Below are positions 41,808-50,369 of a stretch of DNA of 64,000 bases, one piece after another. Under the pieces are notes generated by a model, which saw only the letters and a list, made by a program, of their open reading frames with translations, searched no databases and had not been told where the DNA came from. The stretch covers positions 372,001-436,000 of the forward strand of contig JAJDUF010000010.1 in NCBI GenBank assembly GCA_022826725.1, written 5' to 3'. The translations under genes were made by a program, and so were the position numbers. Source of the stretch: Chloroflexota bacterium. Lineage in GTDB: Bacteria > Chloroflexota > UBA11872 > UBA12225 > JAJDUF01. Every line of letters starts with the position of its first letter. The stretch's first letter is position 1.

Positions 41808-42785
41808 CTATCCGGCCGGGGCGGGTGGCCGCTCTTCATCGGCAGCCGCAGCGGCGAGCCGCGCGGCGGCGGTGGCCGGATCAAGCCGTCGCGCAGCTAC
41901 ATCGGCGATGAGCCGGTCCCAGGTGCCGCTGGCGGCCGCCCGGCGGCGCGCGGTCTCCAGGAGGCGGTGCGCGAGGGCACGCAGGACTCGCTCGCCAGCG
42001 ATGCGCTCGGTGCGGCGCTCCCAGCCGCCGCCGTCCGCGAGCCAGGCGCGGTGCCGGTCGAGGGCTGCTGCCAGCGCCGGTACGCCCTCCCCCGTCGTCG
42101 CCACGGTCTCGATAACGGGCGGCTGCCAGCCGGTATCGGGTGAGTGGCTGGCACCGTCTTCAATCACCCAGCGCCAGGCGGCCGCCAGCGCAGGAGCGCC
42201 ATCGCGGTCCGACTGGTTGACGACGAGGACATCGGCCAACTCCAAGAGACCCGCCTTCAGCGCCTGCACCTCGTCGCCTTGGCCGGGCGCCCCGACCAGC
42301 ACGGTCGTATGCGCCGCCCCGACGACTGCCAGCGCCTCCTGGCCGACGCCGACCGTCTCGATCAGCACGCGGTCCATACCGGCCGCATCGAGCACGTCGG
42401 CGACTGCGGCCGTCTGGGCGGCTAGGCCACCGGGCTGGCCGCGACTGGCCATGCTCCGCACGAACACGCCGGGGTCGGTAGCCAGTTGACCCATCCGTAC
42501 ACGGTCACCGAGGAGTGCCCCGCCGGTGAGCGGGCTGGTGGGGTCCACGGCGACGATCCCGGCCATCTGATCCTGCTGGCGATAGTGTCGGGCAAGCTGA
42601 GTAACCAGGGTGCTCTTGCCCACGCCGGGCGGCCCGGTCAGGCCAATGCGCTGCGCGCGGCCGGTACGCGGATAGAGCGCCTGCCAGACGGCAATGCCGG
42701 CGGGGTCATCGCGCTCCAGCAGCGTCATCACCCGTGCCAGGGCCGAGCGGTCGCCCGCAAGCACCCGCTGGACAAGGTCATCCAT
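41808..42785 (-). CDS. meaB: Methylmalonyl-CoA mutase-associated GTPase MeaB
   Basis: 325 residues. G3E-family GTPase that guards loading and reactivation of adenosylcobalamin on methylmalonyl-CoA mutase. Walker A GPPGVGKSTL at 51-60, switch region VAVDPTSPLTGGALLGDRVR, MASRGQPGGLA near residue 114, ETVGVGQEAL, and NQSDRDGA in place of NKxD. A C-terminal helical dimerisation arm is present. It overlaps the tandem Nudix gene by 8 bp. Last gene of a minus-strand run with the mutase catalytic subunit and methylmalonyl-CoA epimerase. Confidence 0.95.
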   Translation of the reverse strand: MDDLVQRVLAGDRSALARVMTLLERDDPAGIAVWQALYPRTGRAQRIGLTGPPGVGKSTLVTQLARHYRQQDQMAGIVAVDPTSPLTGGALLGDRVRMGQLATDPGVFVRSMASRGQPGGLAAQTAAVADVLDAAGMDRVLIETVGVGQEALAVVGAAHTTVLVGAPGQGDEVQALKAGLLELADVLVVNQSDRDGAPALAAAWRWVIEDGASHSPDTGWQPPVIETVATTGEGVPALAAALDRHRAWLADGGGWERRTERIAGERVLRALAHRLLETARRRAAASGTWDRLIADVAARRLDPATAAARLAAAAADEERPPAPAG

Positions 42786-43719
42786 TGTCGGCCTGCCAGC
42801 CAGGTGTACAGTCCTGGGGTGTCTCCGCTTCCAGCCAGCGACCGGGCCGGATCGTCACCGGTAACGTACAGGGGCGGCCGGATACGGCATCACGCAGGAA
42901 TCGAATGCCGGCGTCGTGCATCGGTTCCGGTAAATCGCCCGGGGACCAGTACTCGCAAGCCGACACCTCCGGTGAGCAGGGCGTCGGTGCGACATTGCCA
43001 TCCTTTTGGCGACAGATCAAGACGAAGATGTGCGAGTTAAGCTCCACCGAGTAATACATCCCGCATAGGCGCTCTGCAACCACGTGCAGGCCGGTTTCCT
43101 CCCAGGTCTCCCGCGCCGCCGCCGCGGTGATCGACTCCTGAGCCTCCACAAAGCCGCCCGGATAGGCCCAATAACGTCCGCCATAGGTATGCTTGACGAG
43201 CAACACCTGACCATCGGCATTGAACAATACCGCTAGGGCGACAAGACGGCGGCGGGAAGTCTCGACTCGCTCCGGCCAGCTACAAGAGGCAACGACCACT
43301 GGTAGCGCCGGCGTACCCTCCACCGCCCCGGCGTCTCGGATAAAGCGCCTGGTGAGATCGTTCATCGGGTGCGGCAGTGCATCAGTCGGCCAGTATGTGC
43401 AAGCTGCGACCTCGGATGAGCAGGGACGTGGCTCCGCTGCCGCTCCCACCGTGTGGCACAGAAACACGAAGTGATGGAAGTCGCGTTGCTGCCCGTAGTA
43501 GATACCGTTCAACCGGTCCGCGACCACCTGGAGGCCGGTCTCTTCCCGTACTTCGCGTACTGCCGTCTCCACGACGCTCTCATGCGGTTCCGTATACCCG
43601 CCGGGCAATGCCCAGTTGCAGTCCCCATAGGTTTGCTTCACCAGCAACACGTGGCCGGCAGCATCGAAGATCACTGCCACTGCGCCCAGCAGCGCGTGAG
43701 CATACATCGCTTCATTCAC
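42778..43719 (-). CDS. Tandem (double-domain) Nudix hydrolase
   Basis: 313 residues made of two Nudix domains, each with an intact box. Domain 1 (~8-135): LPGGYTEPHESVVETAVREV, then REETGL. Domain 2 (~160-290): PGGFVEAQESITAAAARETW, then EETGL. Both start with a similar HxLLVKxTYGxxxWAxPGG-like strand (VLLVKQTYGDCNWALPGG and VLLVKHTYGGRYWAYPGG), so the gene arose by duplication. Each domain hydrolyses a nucleoside-diphosphate-linked substrate. It lies between the epimerase and meaB and overlaps meaB by 8 bp, so it is tied to the methylmalonyl-CoA operon, although no role there is known to me. Confidence 0.92.
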   Translation of the reverse strand: MNEAMYAHALLGAVAVIFDAAGHVLLVKQTYGDCNWALPGGYTEPHESVVETAVREVREETGLQVVADRLNGIYYGQQRDFHHFVFLCHTVGAAAEPRPCSSEVAACTYWPTDALPHPMNDLTRRFIRDAGAVEGTPALPVVVASCSWPERVETSRRRLVALAVLFNADGQVLLVKHTYGGRYWAYPGGFVEAQESITAAAARETWEETGLHVVAERLCGMYYSVELNSHIFVLICRQKDGNVAPTPCSPEVSACEYWSPGDLPEPMHDAGIRFLRDAVSGRPCTLPVTIRPGRWLEAETPQDCTPGWQADNG

Positions 43720-43756
43720 CGCCGCCGGTCAGGCAGTAGCATCAGCCGCTTGCTGG

Positions 43757-44212
43757 CTATCCATCGGTCGGGGCCTCGCGCTCCAATAGCTCGAGCAAGA
43801 CGCCGTGGCCGGCGCGCGGATGGATGAACGCTACCCGGCCGCCATGCCCCGGCCGCGGCGTCCGATCAACCAGCGCAGTGCCGGCTGCCGCCAGACGCGC
43901 CAGCTCGGCTTCGATAGAGGCCACGGCAAAGCAGACGTGGTGCAGCCCCTCGCCGCGGCGCGCCAGGAACCGCGCGAGCGGCCCGTCGTCGTTCAGCGGC
44001 TCCAATAACTCTAGCTTGGTGCCCGCGCCGGTCAGAAAGCTGACGCGCACTCCCTGCGCCGGAACCTCGTGGACCGGGCCGACGCAGAACACGCCGGGGA
44101 GCAGGGCCGAGTATGTCCGGCGAGCCGCTGCGAGGTCCCGCACCGCGATGCCGATATGGTCCAGGACAGCACCGGATGGCGCTGTGCCTAACGCTTCAGG
44201 AAGGCTTTGCAT
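43757..44212 (-). CDS. mce: Methylmalonyl-CoA epimerase
   Basis: 151 residues, standard length. It converts (2S)- to (2R)-methylmalonyl-CoA. Vicinal-oxygen-chelate fold: VLDHIGIAVRDLAAARRTYS with metal ligand His19, TKLELLEPL, LHHVCFAVASIE with His91/His92, and VLLELLE with Glu141, which matches the metal site of the Propionibacterium enzyme. It overlaps the TrmH gene by 25 bp and lies 37 bp before the tandem Nudix gene, in one operon with the mutase catalytic subunit and MeaB. Confidence 0.95.
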   Translation of the reverse strand: MQSLPEALGTAPSGAVLDHIGIAVRDLAAARRTYSALLPGVFCVGPVHEVPAQGVRVSFLTGAGTKLELLEPLNDDGPLARFLARRGEGLHHVCFAVASIEAELARLAAAGTALVDRTPRPGHGGRVAFIHPRAGHGVLLELLEREAPTDG

Positions 44213-44775
44213 AGCTGCTCTACTTCATCCAGTGTCAACCGATATGCGGACGGATTTGCTCGGCGCTGGCGAGCGACCTCATAGAGGAAGATCGCGGCGG
44301 TCACGGAAACGTTGAGGCTCCGCACCATGCCACGCATCGGTATCGAGACGCGGCGATCAGCCGCCGCGATGGCCGCCGGCGAGAGTCCGGAGTGCTCGTT
44401 GCCAAACCACAACGCGAGGCGCTGTCCCGTGAAATCGCTGGCATGGATCCATTCATCGGCGCCCTCCACCACGGCCGCGACGCTCTCGTACCGAAGTGCT
44501 CGGAGCTGCGCGACGCAGGCTGCCGTCGAACGAAAGATGTGGCAATCCACCCACTTGTTCGCGGAACCCGAAGACTGCTTTCCGACCCGTTTCGGATCGT
44601 AGTATTCCTCCTGATCGAAGACAAAATAGGCATCCTGCACGCCAACGGCATCGCAGGTTCGCAGGACGGCCTCGGCGTTGTGGGGATCATGGATGTCCTC
44701 CAGCACAACCGCCAGCCCGCGTTGTCGCTGGGCAGCCACGCGCCTGATCGTCTCGATACGCGCTTGCGTAGGCAT
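44188..44775 (-). CDS. TrmH-family (SpoU) RNA 2'-O-methyltransferase
   Basis: 195 residues from the ATG at 44775; a longer start at 44808 lies within a palindromic repeat. SPOUT fold: AVVLEDIHDPHNAEAVLRTC is motif 1, LWFGNEHSGLS motif 2 and IPMRGMVRSLNVSVTAAIFL motif 3, which together form the AdoMet knot. Closest to TrmH, which methylates G18 of tRNA; the substrate base is not certain. It sits inside the methylmalonyl-CoA run, overlapping mce by 25 bp, with no metabolic reason. Confidence 0.92.
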   Translation of the reverse strand: MPTQARIETIRRVAAQRQRGLAVVLEDIHDPHNAEAVLRTCDAVGVQDAYFVFDQEEYYDPKRVGKQSSGSANKWVDCHIFRSTAACVAQLRALRYESVAAVVEGADEWIHASDFTGQRLALWFGNEHSGLSPAAIAAADRRVSIPMRGMVRSLNVSVTAAIFLYEVARQRRANPSAYRLTLDEVEQLCKAFLKR

Positions 44776-44797
44776 GGTACACAGTCCAGGTCGGTGT

Positions 44798-44879
44798 CGT
44801 AGGGGCACGGTTTGTCGCGCCCAGTCCCCCTATGGCCCCCCGCTGCGGCAGGGGGACGAGGGTGAGGCGCGCCCCTACG
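44798..44879. repeat. Composite dispersed palindromic repeat
   Basis: Outer arms CGTAGGGGC (44798-44806) and GCCCCTACG (44871-44879) enclose a hairpin with arms GTCCCCCT (44824-44831) and AGGGGGAC (44850-44857). It lies between the mutase and TrmH genes and could end or dampen the transcript. Confidence 0.75.
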
Positions 44880-46464
44880 GCTGGTGCTCGCCGAACACGT
44901 CGCGGAGCACGTCGCACATCTCGCCCAGCGTCGCTCGCGCCCGCGCGCCGACCAGCAACGCCGCCACCACGTTGCCACTGCCCGCGGCCGTCGTGCGGAT
45001 AAGCTCTAGCGCCGCCGTGACCTGCTGCTGATCGCGCCGGCGGCGCACGTCGGCCAGACGGGCGCTCTGCCGGTCGCGGACCGCCGGATCAACGTGCAGC
45101 AGCTCGCCGGTTGGCGCCGGGGTATCGTCGCGGTACTTGTTCACACCGACAACGATACGCTGGCCCTGCTCGACTGACTGCTGGGCGCGATACGCGCTCT
45201 CCTCGATGGCGCGGGTGTAGTGTCCGCTCCGCACCGCCGCCAGTGCCCCGCCCAGCCGCTCGATCCGCGCCAACTCGTCACCGGCCCTGGCTCCAAGCTC
45301 GTCAGTCAGCGACTCCACGTAGTAGGAGCCGGCGAGGGGATCAACGGTCGCGGTGACGCCGGTTTCGTGGGCCAGCACCTGCTGAGTGCGTAGCGCCAGC
45401 CGGGCGCTCCCCTCCGTCGGCAGGGCCAGCGCCTCGTCCCAGGCGTTGCAGTGCAGCGACTGCGTGCCCCCCAGCACCGCCGCCAACGCCTGTACCGTCG
45501 TCCGCACCGTGTTCACCTGCGGCTGCTGCGCCGTCAGCGAGCTACCGGCAGTCTGTGTATGGAAGCGCAACATGGCAGAGCGCGGCTCTACGGCGCCCAG
45601 ATCGTCGCGCATGATCGTCGCCCACAGCCGCCGGGCGGCACGGAACTTGGCGACCTCCTCGAAGAAATCGCGGTCACAGGAGAAGAAGAACGACACCTGC
45701 CGCCCCACGCTGTCGGCACTCAGGCCGCGCTCCAGCGCCGCGCGCACGTACCCGATACCGTTCGCCAACGTGAAGGCCAGCTCCTGCACGGCCGTCGCAC
45801 CGGCCTCCCGGAGGTGGTAGCCGCTGATCGAGATGGGATTCCAGTGCGGTAGATGATGAACGCAATACTCGATGGTGTCGGTGACGAGCCTGAGCGACGG
45901 CTCCGGTGGGTAGATATAGGTCCCGCGAGCAATGTATTCCTTGAAAATGTCGTTTTGGAGCGTGCCGGCCAGCTTGCTCGCCGGGACACCTTGCTCCTCG
46001 GCCGCGACGATATAGAAGGCAAGGAGCACGGCGGCGGTGGCGTTGATGGTCATCGAGGTGCTGACCTGATCGAGCGGAATGCCTCGAAACAGCGCAGCCA
46101 TATCGTCGGCGCTGGCAATGGAGACGCCGACCCGCCCGACTTCACCGACGGCGAGGGGGTGGTCGGAATCGTAACCGAGCTGAGTCGGCAGATCGAAGGC
46201 CACCGACAGGCCCGTTTGCCCCTGTTCGAGCATATAGCGGTAGCGCCGATTGGATTCGGTCGCATCGGCATAGCCGCCGTACTGGCGCATGGTCCAGAGG
46301 CGCCGACGATACATCGTGGGGTAGATACCGCGCGTGAAGGGGAACGCACCCGGCTCACCGAGACGCTCCGACGCCGGCTCGTCTGCCATTTCGGACGGGT
46401 GGTACACCGGCGCCACCGGCAGACCGGAGGGCGTGGCTACCTGGTCTTGCTCATCCGCACCCAT
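44875..46464 (-). CDS. Methylmalonyl-CoA mutase, catalytic (substrate-binding) domain only
   Basis: 529 residues from the ATG at 46464. TIM-barrel half of the B12 enzyme that interconverts methylmalonyl-CoA and succinyl-CoA. [20 protein letters not shown] carries the substrate Tyr62, and [11 protein letters not shown] carries Arg192, the carboxylate-binding residue that separates methylmalonyl-CoA mutase from isobutyryl-CoA mutase. GYHLREAG has the active-site His217. The C-terminal cobalamin-binding domain (DxHxxG) is absent, so a separate small subunit must be supplied from elsewhere; none is in this window. First gene of a minus-strand run that also holds TrmH, epimerase, Nudix and MeaB. 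Confidence 0.95.
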   Translation of the reverse strand: MGADEQDQVATPSGLPVAPVYHPSEMADEPASERLGEPGAFPFTRGIYPTMYRRRLWTMRQYGGYADATESNRRYRYMLEQGQTGLSVAFDLPTQLGYDSDHPLAVGEVGRVGVSIASADDMAALFRGIPLDQVSTSMTINATAAVLLAFYIVAAEEQGVPASKLAGTLQNDIFKEYIARGTYIYPPEPSLRLVTDTIEYCVHHLPHWNPISISGYHLREAGATAVQELAFTLANGIGYVRAALERGLSADSVGRQVSFFFSCDRDFFEEVAKFRAARRLWATIMRDDLGAVEPRSAMLRFHTQTAGSSLTAQQPQVNTVRTTVQALAAVLGGTQSLHCNAWDEALALPTEGSARLALRTQQVLAHETGVTATVDPLAGSYYVESLTDELGARAGDELARIERLGGALAAVRSGHYTRAIEESAYRAQQSVEQGQRIVVGVNKYRDDTPAPTGELLHVDPAVRDRQSARLADVRRRRDQQQVTAALELIRTTAAGSGNVVAALLVGARARATLGEMCDVLRDVFGEHQP

Positions 46465-46531
46465 CACCGTTTGCTCCGACTGCTTGCCAGATCCTCTGCA
46501 CAGAAAATCGTCCGCACGAAGAGTCCATCAC

Positions 46532-47530
46532 TCACTGAAATCGCTGAAGCTGGCCCTGTAGGTGTTCCCAATAAGGCGTCGCCGCACAAACCGCCGCTAT
46601 CCCCTCTTCGTCGAGCCATCCGTCTTTGGTTGGTAGTGGTACGCACAATCGCTGTAGTTTTGCAATATAGCATTTTCTACCATAAGAATACCGCCAGCGT
46701 TCTAGGTTCAGTATAGCCTGGATAAGTAGTAGCGATGTAAGACGCATGTTTTTCCGGGGAAAACACACCGCTATATCGTCCTTAGCTGCGAATTGATATG
46801 GATGATATTTAGTGGTCAAAACCCGCCCATTCATCGCAATCGTGAGTTTATGGCGATATATACCTTCATCAACGTCGAATGCTCCTGCGATACCATTGTT
46901 TGTCTCGGCGCACGATATGATAGGGGTCTTGCCGGGAGATAGCTCACGCAAGGAGTGAAATTCGCCTCGCTTGAAGCTAAAAAAGTGGCTCAGTGGCCAC
47001 TCTTGCCAATCGAGCGCAGGTACAGTCAATGCTCGATCAGTTCGGTGTTGAGGAATAAGTTGCTGAAGCCGACAGGGAAGCAACGCCCGAATGCTGGCCT
47101 CCTCGATCCTATCCTCATTGAGTTGTGCAGACACAATTGGAAGGGCGATAGCTACATTGGCAAACTTCTCTTTAAAGCACTTTCTTCCGTATCCATATCT
47201 CCACTTCTGAAGGTTGCGTTGGGCCGCAACATAGAGTAGCGTAGCTTCATTTAGCTCCTGGCGTGGGATAAGGACTGCTACGTCATCTTTCGCCCCAAAA
47301 CGATAGGGGTGGTATTTTGCAAGCAGTGGCTGACCGTTATATGCTACAGTAATACAATTTCGATACGTTAGATGCTGAGGAATACTATAATAACCAACCA
47401 AACCACTATCCTCATACCCACAAGAGATTAGCGGAGTGGTGCCATCATCTAGTTCCTTTGTGGCGTGAAAGTCACCCGACCGCAATTCGAATAAATCACT
47501 TAGGCTATACATTTGGCGAGGCATACTCAT
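46532..47530 (-). CDS. Type I/IIB restriction-modification specificity (S) subunit with duplicated recognition domains
   Basis: 332 residues built of two similar halves (~5-150 and ~178-330), the layout of a DNA specificity subunit with two target-recognition domains. Matching blocks are LFELRSGDFHATKEL / FFSFKRGEFHSLREL, KYHPYRFGAKDDVAV / KYHPYQFAAKDDIAV, and QKWRYGYGRKC / ERWRYSYGRKC. The two-fold pseudo-symmetry would read a bipartite DNA site. It overlaps the upstream nuclease/methyltransferase gene by 26 bp. The region is visibly richer in A+T than its surroundings, which suggests horizontal acquisition. S subunits usually carry long coiled-coil spacers, but here they are short, as in BcgI-like systems. 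Confidence 0.85.
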   Translation of the reverse strand: MSMPRQMYSLSDLFELRSGDFHATKELDDGTTPLISCGYEDSGLVGYYSIPQHLTYRNCITVAYNGQPLLAKYHPYRFGAKDDVAVLIPRQELNEATLLYVAAQRNLQKWRYGYGRKCFKEKFANVAIALPIVSAQLNEDRIEEASIRALLPCRLQQLIPQHRTDRALTVPALDWQEWPLSHFFSFKRGEFHSLRELSPGKTPIISCAETNNGIAGAFDVDEGIYRHKLTIAMNGRVLTTKYHPYQFAAKDDIAVCFPRKNMRLTSLLLIQAILNLERWRYSYGRKCYIAKLQRLCVPLPTKDGWLDEEGIAAVCAATPYWEHLQGQLQRFQ

Positions 47531-49397
47531 GCTCCCTTCGACTGCGGATCAAGAAGGCTACCGCATCGCGCATCACCTGATCCATCTCGTGCTGCAACTC
47601 TTCAGCGGTCGGCGGGGCTTGGTCAAGATAGTTCTCAGGCACCAGTTCCAATGAGCGATCATCGTAGTCAATGGGACATGCCTTCTGAAACTGCTCGACA
47701 CTCGGCACAGGATAGGACGGGTTGACCAAGAACGCCTTTAGTAAATCACGGATAGTTTCCAGATCATTCCTGACACGCTCGCTCGGAAGCCGCTTGCCCT
47801 TGCTTTTCTCTAACCCATCGTGGAGTGCTCGCACCCATAGCACTTTCTGATCTCGATGATGTGCTATCCCTTTCTGCACGAAGATTCCTACTGTTGTCAC
47901 ACCTACGGGGTAAAACAGATCCTCGGGGAACGTAACAACACTCAAGAGCGTATTCTTGACCAACAGGCTTTCTCGCCTCCAGATACGATACATACCCTGT
48001 TTTACCATAACAGGATAGGGGAGAATAGAGAACAGTATTCCACCATTCTGCATTTGAGCTAGTGCCTGATCTATAAACCTGAACTCCTTGTCATCTTGCC
48101 GCTTCAGAGCAAAGGGAGGATTCATCATTACCTTTGTCACTGGCGGTCGATCAGACTGCTCAGTGGTAAAACGAGCAGTAATGGCATCTCCCTCACTATG
48201 CATACTCAAATGGCGAGAGAAACAGTTTCCTTCTAGGATATTATTCTTCCCATCACCGCGAAAGATCATATTGACTACAGCGAGGGCAGCCACACTCGTA
48301 TCCTGCTCCACACCGAAAACCCCATGTTGTTTAAATCTATTCAATTGGTCTGAATCACAATGTTGCTTCACATAGTCGAATGCCGCCGCTAAGAACCCTC
48401 CAGTTCCACAAGTTGGATCATAAAGTATGTCATTGAAACGAACATCAAGAACATCGGCAGCCCACCTTGTAAGGTGTCTGGGCGTCATAACAATCCCTAA
48501 ATCCTGCGCCCAACTTGCATATTTCAAGAAAACCTCGTAAAACGATCCTAGCCAATCATCGCCAGAGTTCATTGCCGAGCGGATATTGAGGTTGTTTAGT
48601 TCTTGAATAGTCGTGACAAGCGCTTGACGGAACTTGATATGGTTATCCGATGTGGAAGGGAGAGCAATCCTAATGTGCTCATAAAACGCAGATTTTCCTT
48701 GCTGCCTAAGCACACTCTGTACTCGCGAGTTGATGTCACCAATCAGAGTAGCTGGGTCGCGCTCCTGAATGTTGGGCGGCGTGTCACCAAGCATGGAAAG
48801 TAGCAATGCTGCCATCACCCCGGCGCGATGGTGGGGATTCACAGCACCGAGATGTAACTGTTCGTTGATATGATTCGCGCGAGAGAGGAACAGACGTTCG
48901 TCAAGAGTCGGGGTAGTGAGGTCGGCCTGGCCACTACCGAGTATAGATTGTGCTTGATCCGGAGTGAGGAGACCCGTAGCTTCAACACCGTTGAGTTCAA
49001 CGGGCACGAACGTGGAACCATTGAAGTAGCGCGTGCGGATGAGAAATGTATCCAACTCATTTCCCGCAACGCCGCTAATGAAATTAGCCGTCAGTTGGCT
49101 GCTCTGGTTGATCTTCCGCGCATAGTCCTCTGCTTCAGCTAGCGCCTGGCCAAGTTCACCATGACTACGTTTTGCCTCGATGACCCATAGACTCGTTTCA
49201 GTAACCTTGACGATGTTCTCTGGTCGTTCAAGACCAAGGCGGCGCTTAATCTCCGGGTCAGCGAGGCACTCGTTTTGGGTGTAGACCTGACCATCTGGCA
49301 CTCTGGCAGGATTGCGCGTATCCCAACCGAGTGTCTTGAGATTCTCCTTGATGAAGATGTAAGCATCAACCTCAGTTGCACGAGGAGCAGGAGACAT
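47505..49397 (-). CDS. BcgI-like fused nuclease / N6-adenine DNA methyltransferase
   Basis: 630 residues. Residues ~1-160 form an HsdR-N-like PD-(D/E)xK nuclease: KVTETSLWVIEAKRSHGELG with Glu74 and Lys76. Residues ~175-320 are a helical connector. The gamma-class adenine methyltransferase follows: YDPTCGTGGFLAAAFDYV at 326-343 is the AdoMet motif, and MMNPPFALKR (NPPF at 426-429) is the catalytic motif. No helicase/translocase is present, so it is not a classical type I HsdR. A nuclease and a methylase on one chain, followed by a separate S subunit, is the layout of type IIB enzymes such as BcgI, which cut on both sides of their site. It is the first gene of the pair. Confidence 0.88.
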   Translation of the reverse strand: MSPAPRATEVDAYIFIKENLKTLGWDTRNPARVPDGQVYTQNECLADPEIKRRLGLERPENIVKVTETSLWVIEAKRSHGELGQALAEAEDYARKINQSSQLTANFISGVAGNELDTFLIRTRYFNGSTFVPVELNGVEATGLLTPDQAQSILGSGQADLTTPTLDERLFLSRANHINEQLHLGAVNPHHRAGVMAALLLSMLGDTPPNIQERDPATLIGDINSRVQSVLRQQGKSAFYEHIRIALPSTSDNHIKFRQALVTTIQELNNLNIRSAMNSGDDWLGSFYEVFLKYASWAQDLGIVMTPRHLTRWAADVLDVRFNDILYDPTCGTGGFLAAAFDYVKQHCDSDQLNRFKQHGVFGVEQDTSVAALAVVNMIFRGDGKNNILEGNCFSRHLSMHSEGDAITARFTTEQSDRPPVTKVMMNPPFALKRQDDKEFRFIDQALAQMQNGGILFSILPYPVMVKQGMYRIWRRESLLVKNTLLSVVTFPEDLFYPVGVTTVGIFVQKGIAHHRDQKVLWVRALHDGLEKSKGKRLPSERVRNDLETIRDLLKAFLVNPSYPVPSVEQFQKACPIDYDDRSLELVPENYLDQAPPTAEELQHEMDQVMRDAVAFLIRSRREHEYASPNV

Positions 49398-49455
49398 ATC
49401 TCACTTCCTCCTAGAGTAACTTTCCGCGCGAATCTCCGCTGTCGCCGCGAACTCC

Positions 49456-49523
49456 ATTGCCCGGCAGGACTGCACAATCCTACTCCCGCGCAGTATTGAT
49501 AGTACAGTCCTGCCGGGCAGTAA
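49456..49523. terminator. Long inverted repeat upstream of the RM genes, possible terminator
   Basis: Perfect 15-bp arms TGCCCGGCAGGACTG (49458-49472) and CAGTCCTGCCGGGCA (49505-49519) around a 32-nt loop, extendable to ATTGCCC.../...GGGCAgTAAT with one unpaired base. It lies just after the cyclophilin gene stop (49526, minus strand) and before the RM operon start. No T-run was noted, so the terminator role is uncertain. A related CCTGCCGGGCAG motif is near 53967. Confidence 0.5.
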
Positions 49524-49525
49524 TG

Positions 49526-50155
49526 CTACTGGAACGTCACGCCGGCGATCTTATCGCCGATTTGGATAGCCCGCACGACCTCCAGCCCCGCCGTGATTTT
49601 GCCGATATAGGTGTAGCCGCCGTCGAGATGGCGGGCATCCTGTCTGAGCACGAAGAACTGACTGTCGTTCGTGAGGTCCGGGTCGGCGCCACGCGCAAAG
49701 CCGACCGCGCCGGCCTCGAACGGCTGATCGCTCGTCTCCGTGGGCATCTTCCCGCCACCGAGGCCGGCGGCCGGGACATTGCCTTGGGGCTGATCGGCCC
49801 CCTGGACATAGTAGTCCTTGCCCCGCTCCCCTTTGGTCACCGGGTCGCCGCCCTGGATTACCCAATCCTCAACGCGATGGAAGATCGTCCCGGTGAGGGC
49901 GCCGCAGCGTGCTTTGTCAATGAAGTTCTGGACAGAGTTCGGGGCCGCCGTGCGATTCATCTCGAAGGTGAACGAGCTGCCGTTGGTCAACGCGACGGTC
50001 GCGGTCGTGACGGTCGCCGGGACCTCGACGCACTCACCATCCATAGCGTCGCCGTCGCCACCATCGCCGTTGCACGCGACTAGCGCCACCGTGCCTACCA
50101 TGGCGGCCAGCGCGTTCCGCCGGCCCAGCGCCCCACTCCACTGCCGGATTCCCAT
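49526..50155 (-). CDS. Cyclophilin-type peptidyl-prolyl isomerase, lipoprotein
   Basis: 209 residues from the ATG at 50155 (GGGGG upstream); the frame is open to 50470. The N-terminus has a signal peptide with lipobox LVAC (Cys28), so it is anchored on the outer face of the membrane. Cyclophilin core: NSVQNFIDKARCGALTGTIF with HRVEDWVIQGGDP, the catalytic Arg in FHRV, GAVGFARGADPDLTNDSQFF and FVLRQDARHLDGGYTYIGKI. It catalyses cis-trans isomerisation of X-Pro bonds in exported proteins, useful for the Pro-rich secreted proteins seen in this window. It stands alone, reading away from the PmoA-like gene. Confidence 0.94.
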   Translation of the reverse strand: MGIRQWSGALGRRNALAAMVGTVALVACNGDGGDGDAMDGECVEVPATVTTATVALTNGSSFTFEMNRTAAPNSVQNFIDKARCGALTGTIFHRVEDWVIQGGDPVTKGERGKDYYVQGADQPQGNVPAAGLGGGKMPTETSDQPFEAGAVGFARGADPDLTNDSQFFVLRQDARHLDGGYTYIGKITAGLEVVRAIQIGDKIAGVTFQ

Positions 50156-50251
50156 AGCTGCATCCCCCTTTGCCGAACTTGACTGTCCCAATGCGCCTGA
50201 CGTGTCACATACTACCGCATCGCGGCCACTCGTACCTAGTGTGTCCCGGCT

Positions 50252-50273
50252 GCCCTCACCCCGGCCCCCTACC
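50252..50273. repeat. Partial dispersed palindromic repeat
   Basis: Left half of the CTCACCCCGGCCCCCTA family, without the complementary right arm, in the gap between divergent genes. Confidence 0.55.
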
Positions 50274-50369
50274 CGGCGCGGTTTGACAGCGCGGCTTGCT
50301 CCTGCGTAGGCTCTCCGGCAGGTGACGGCACGCGCTACTCGCGCCGGCCGGCGAGGGAGGCCAACCGCA

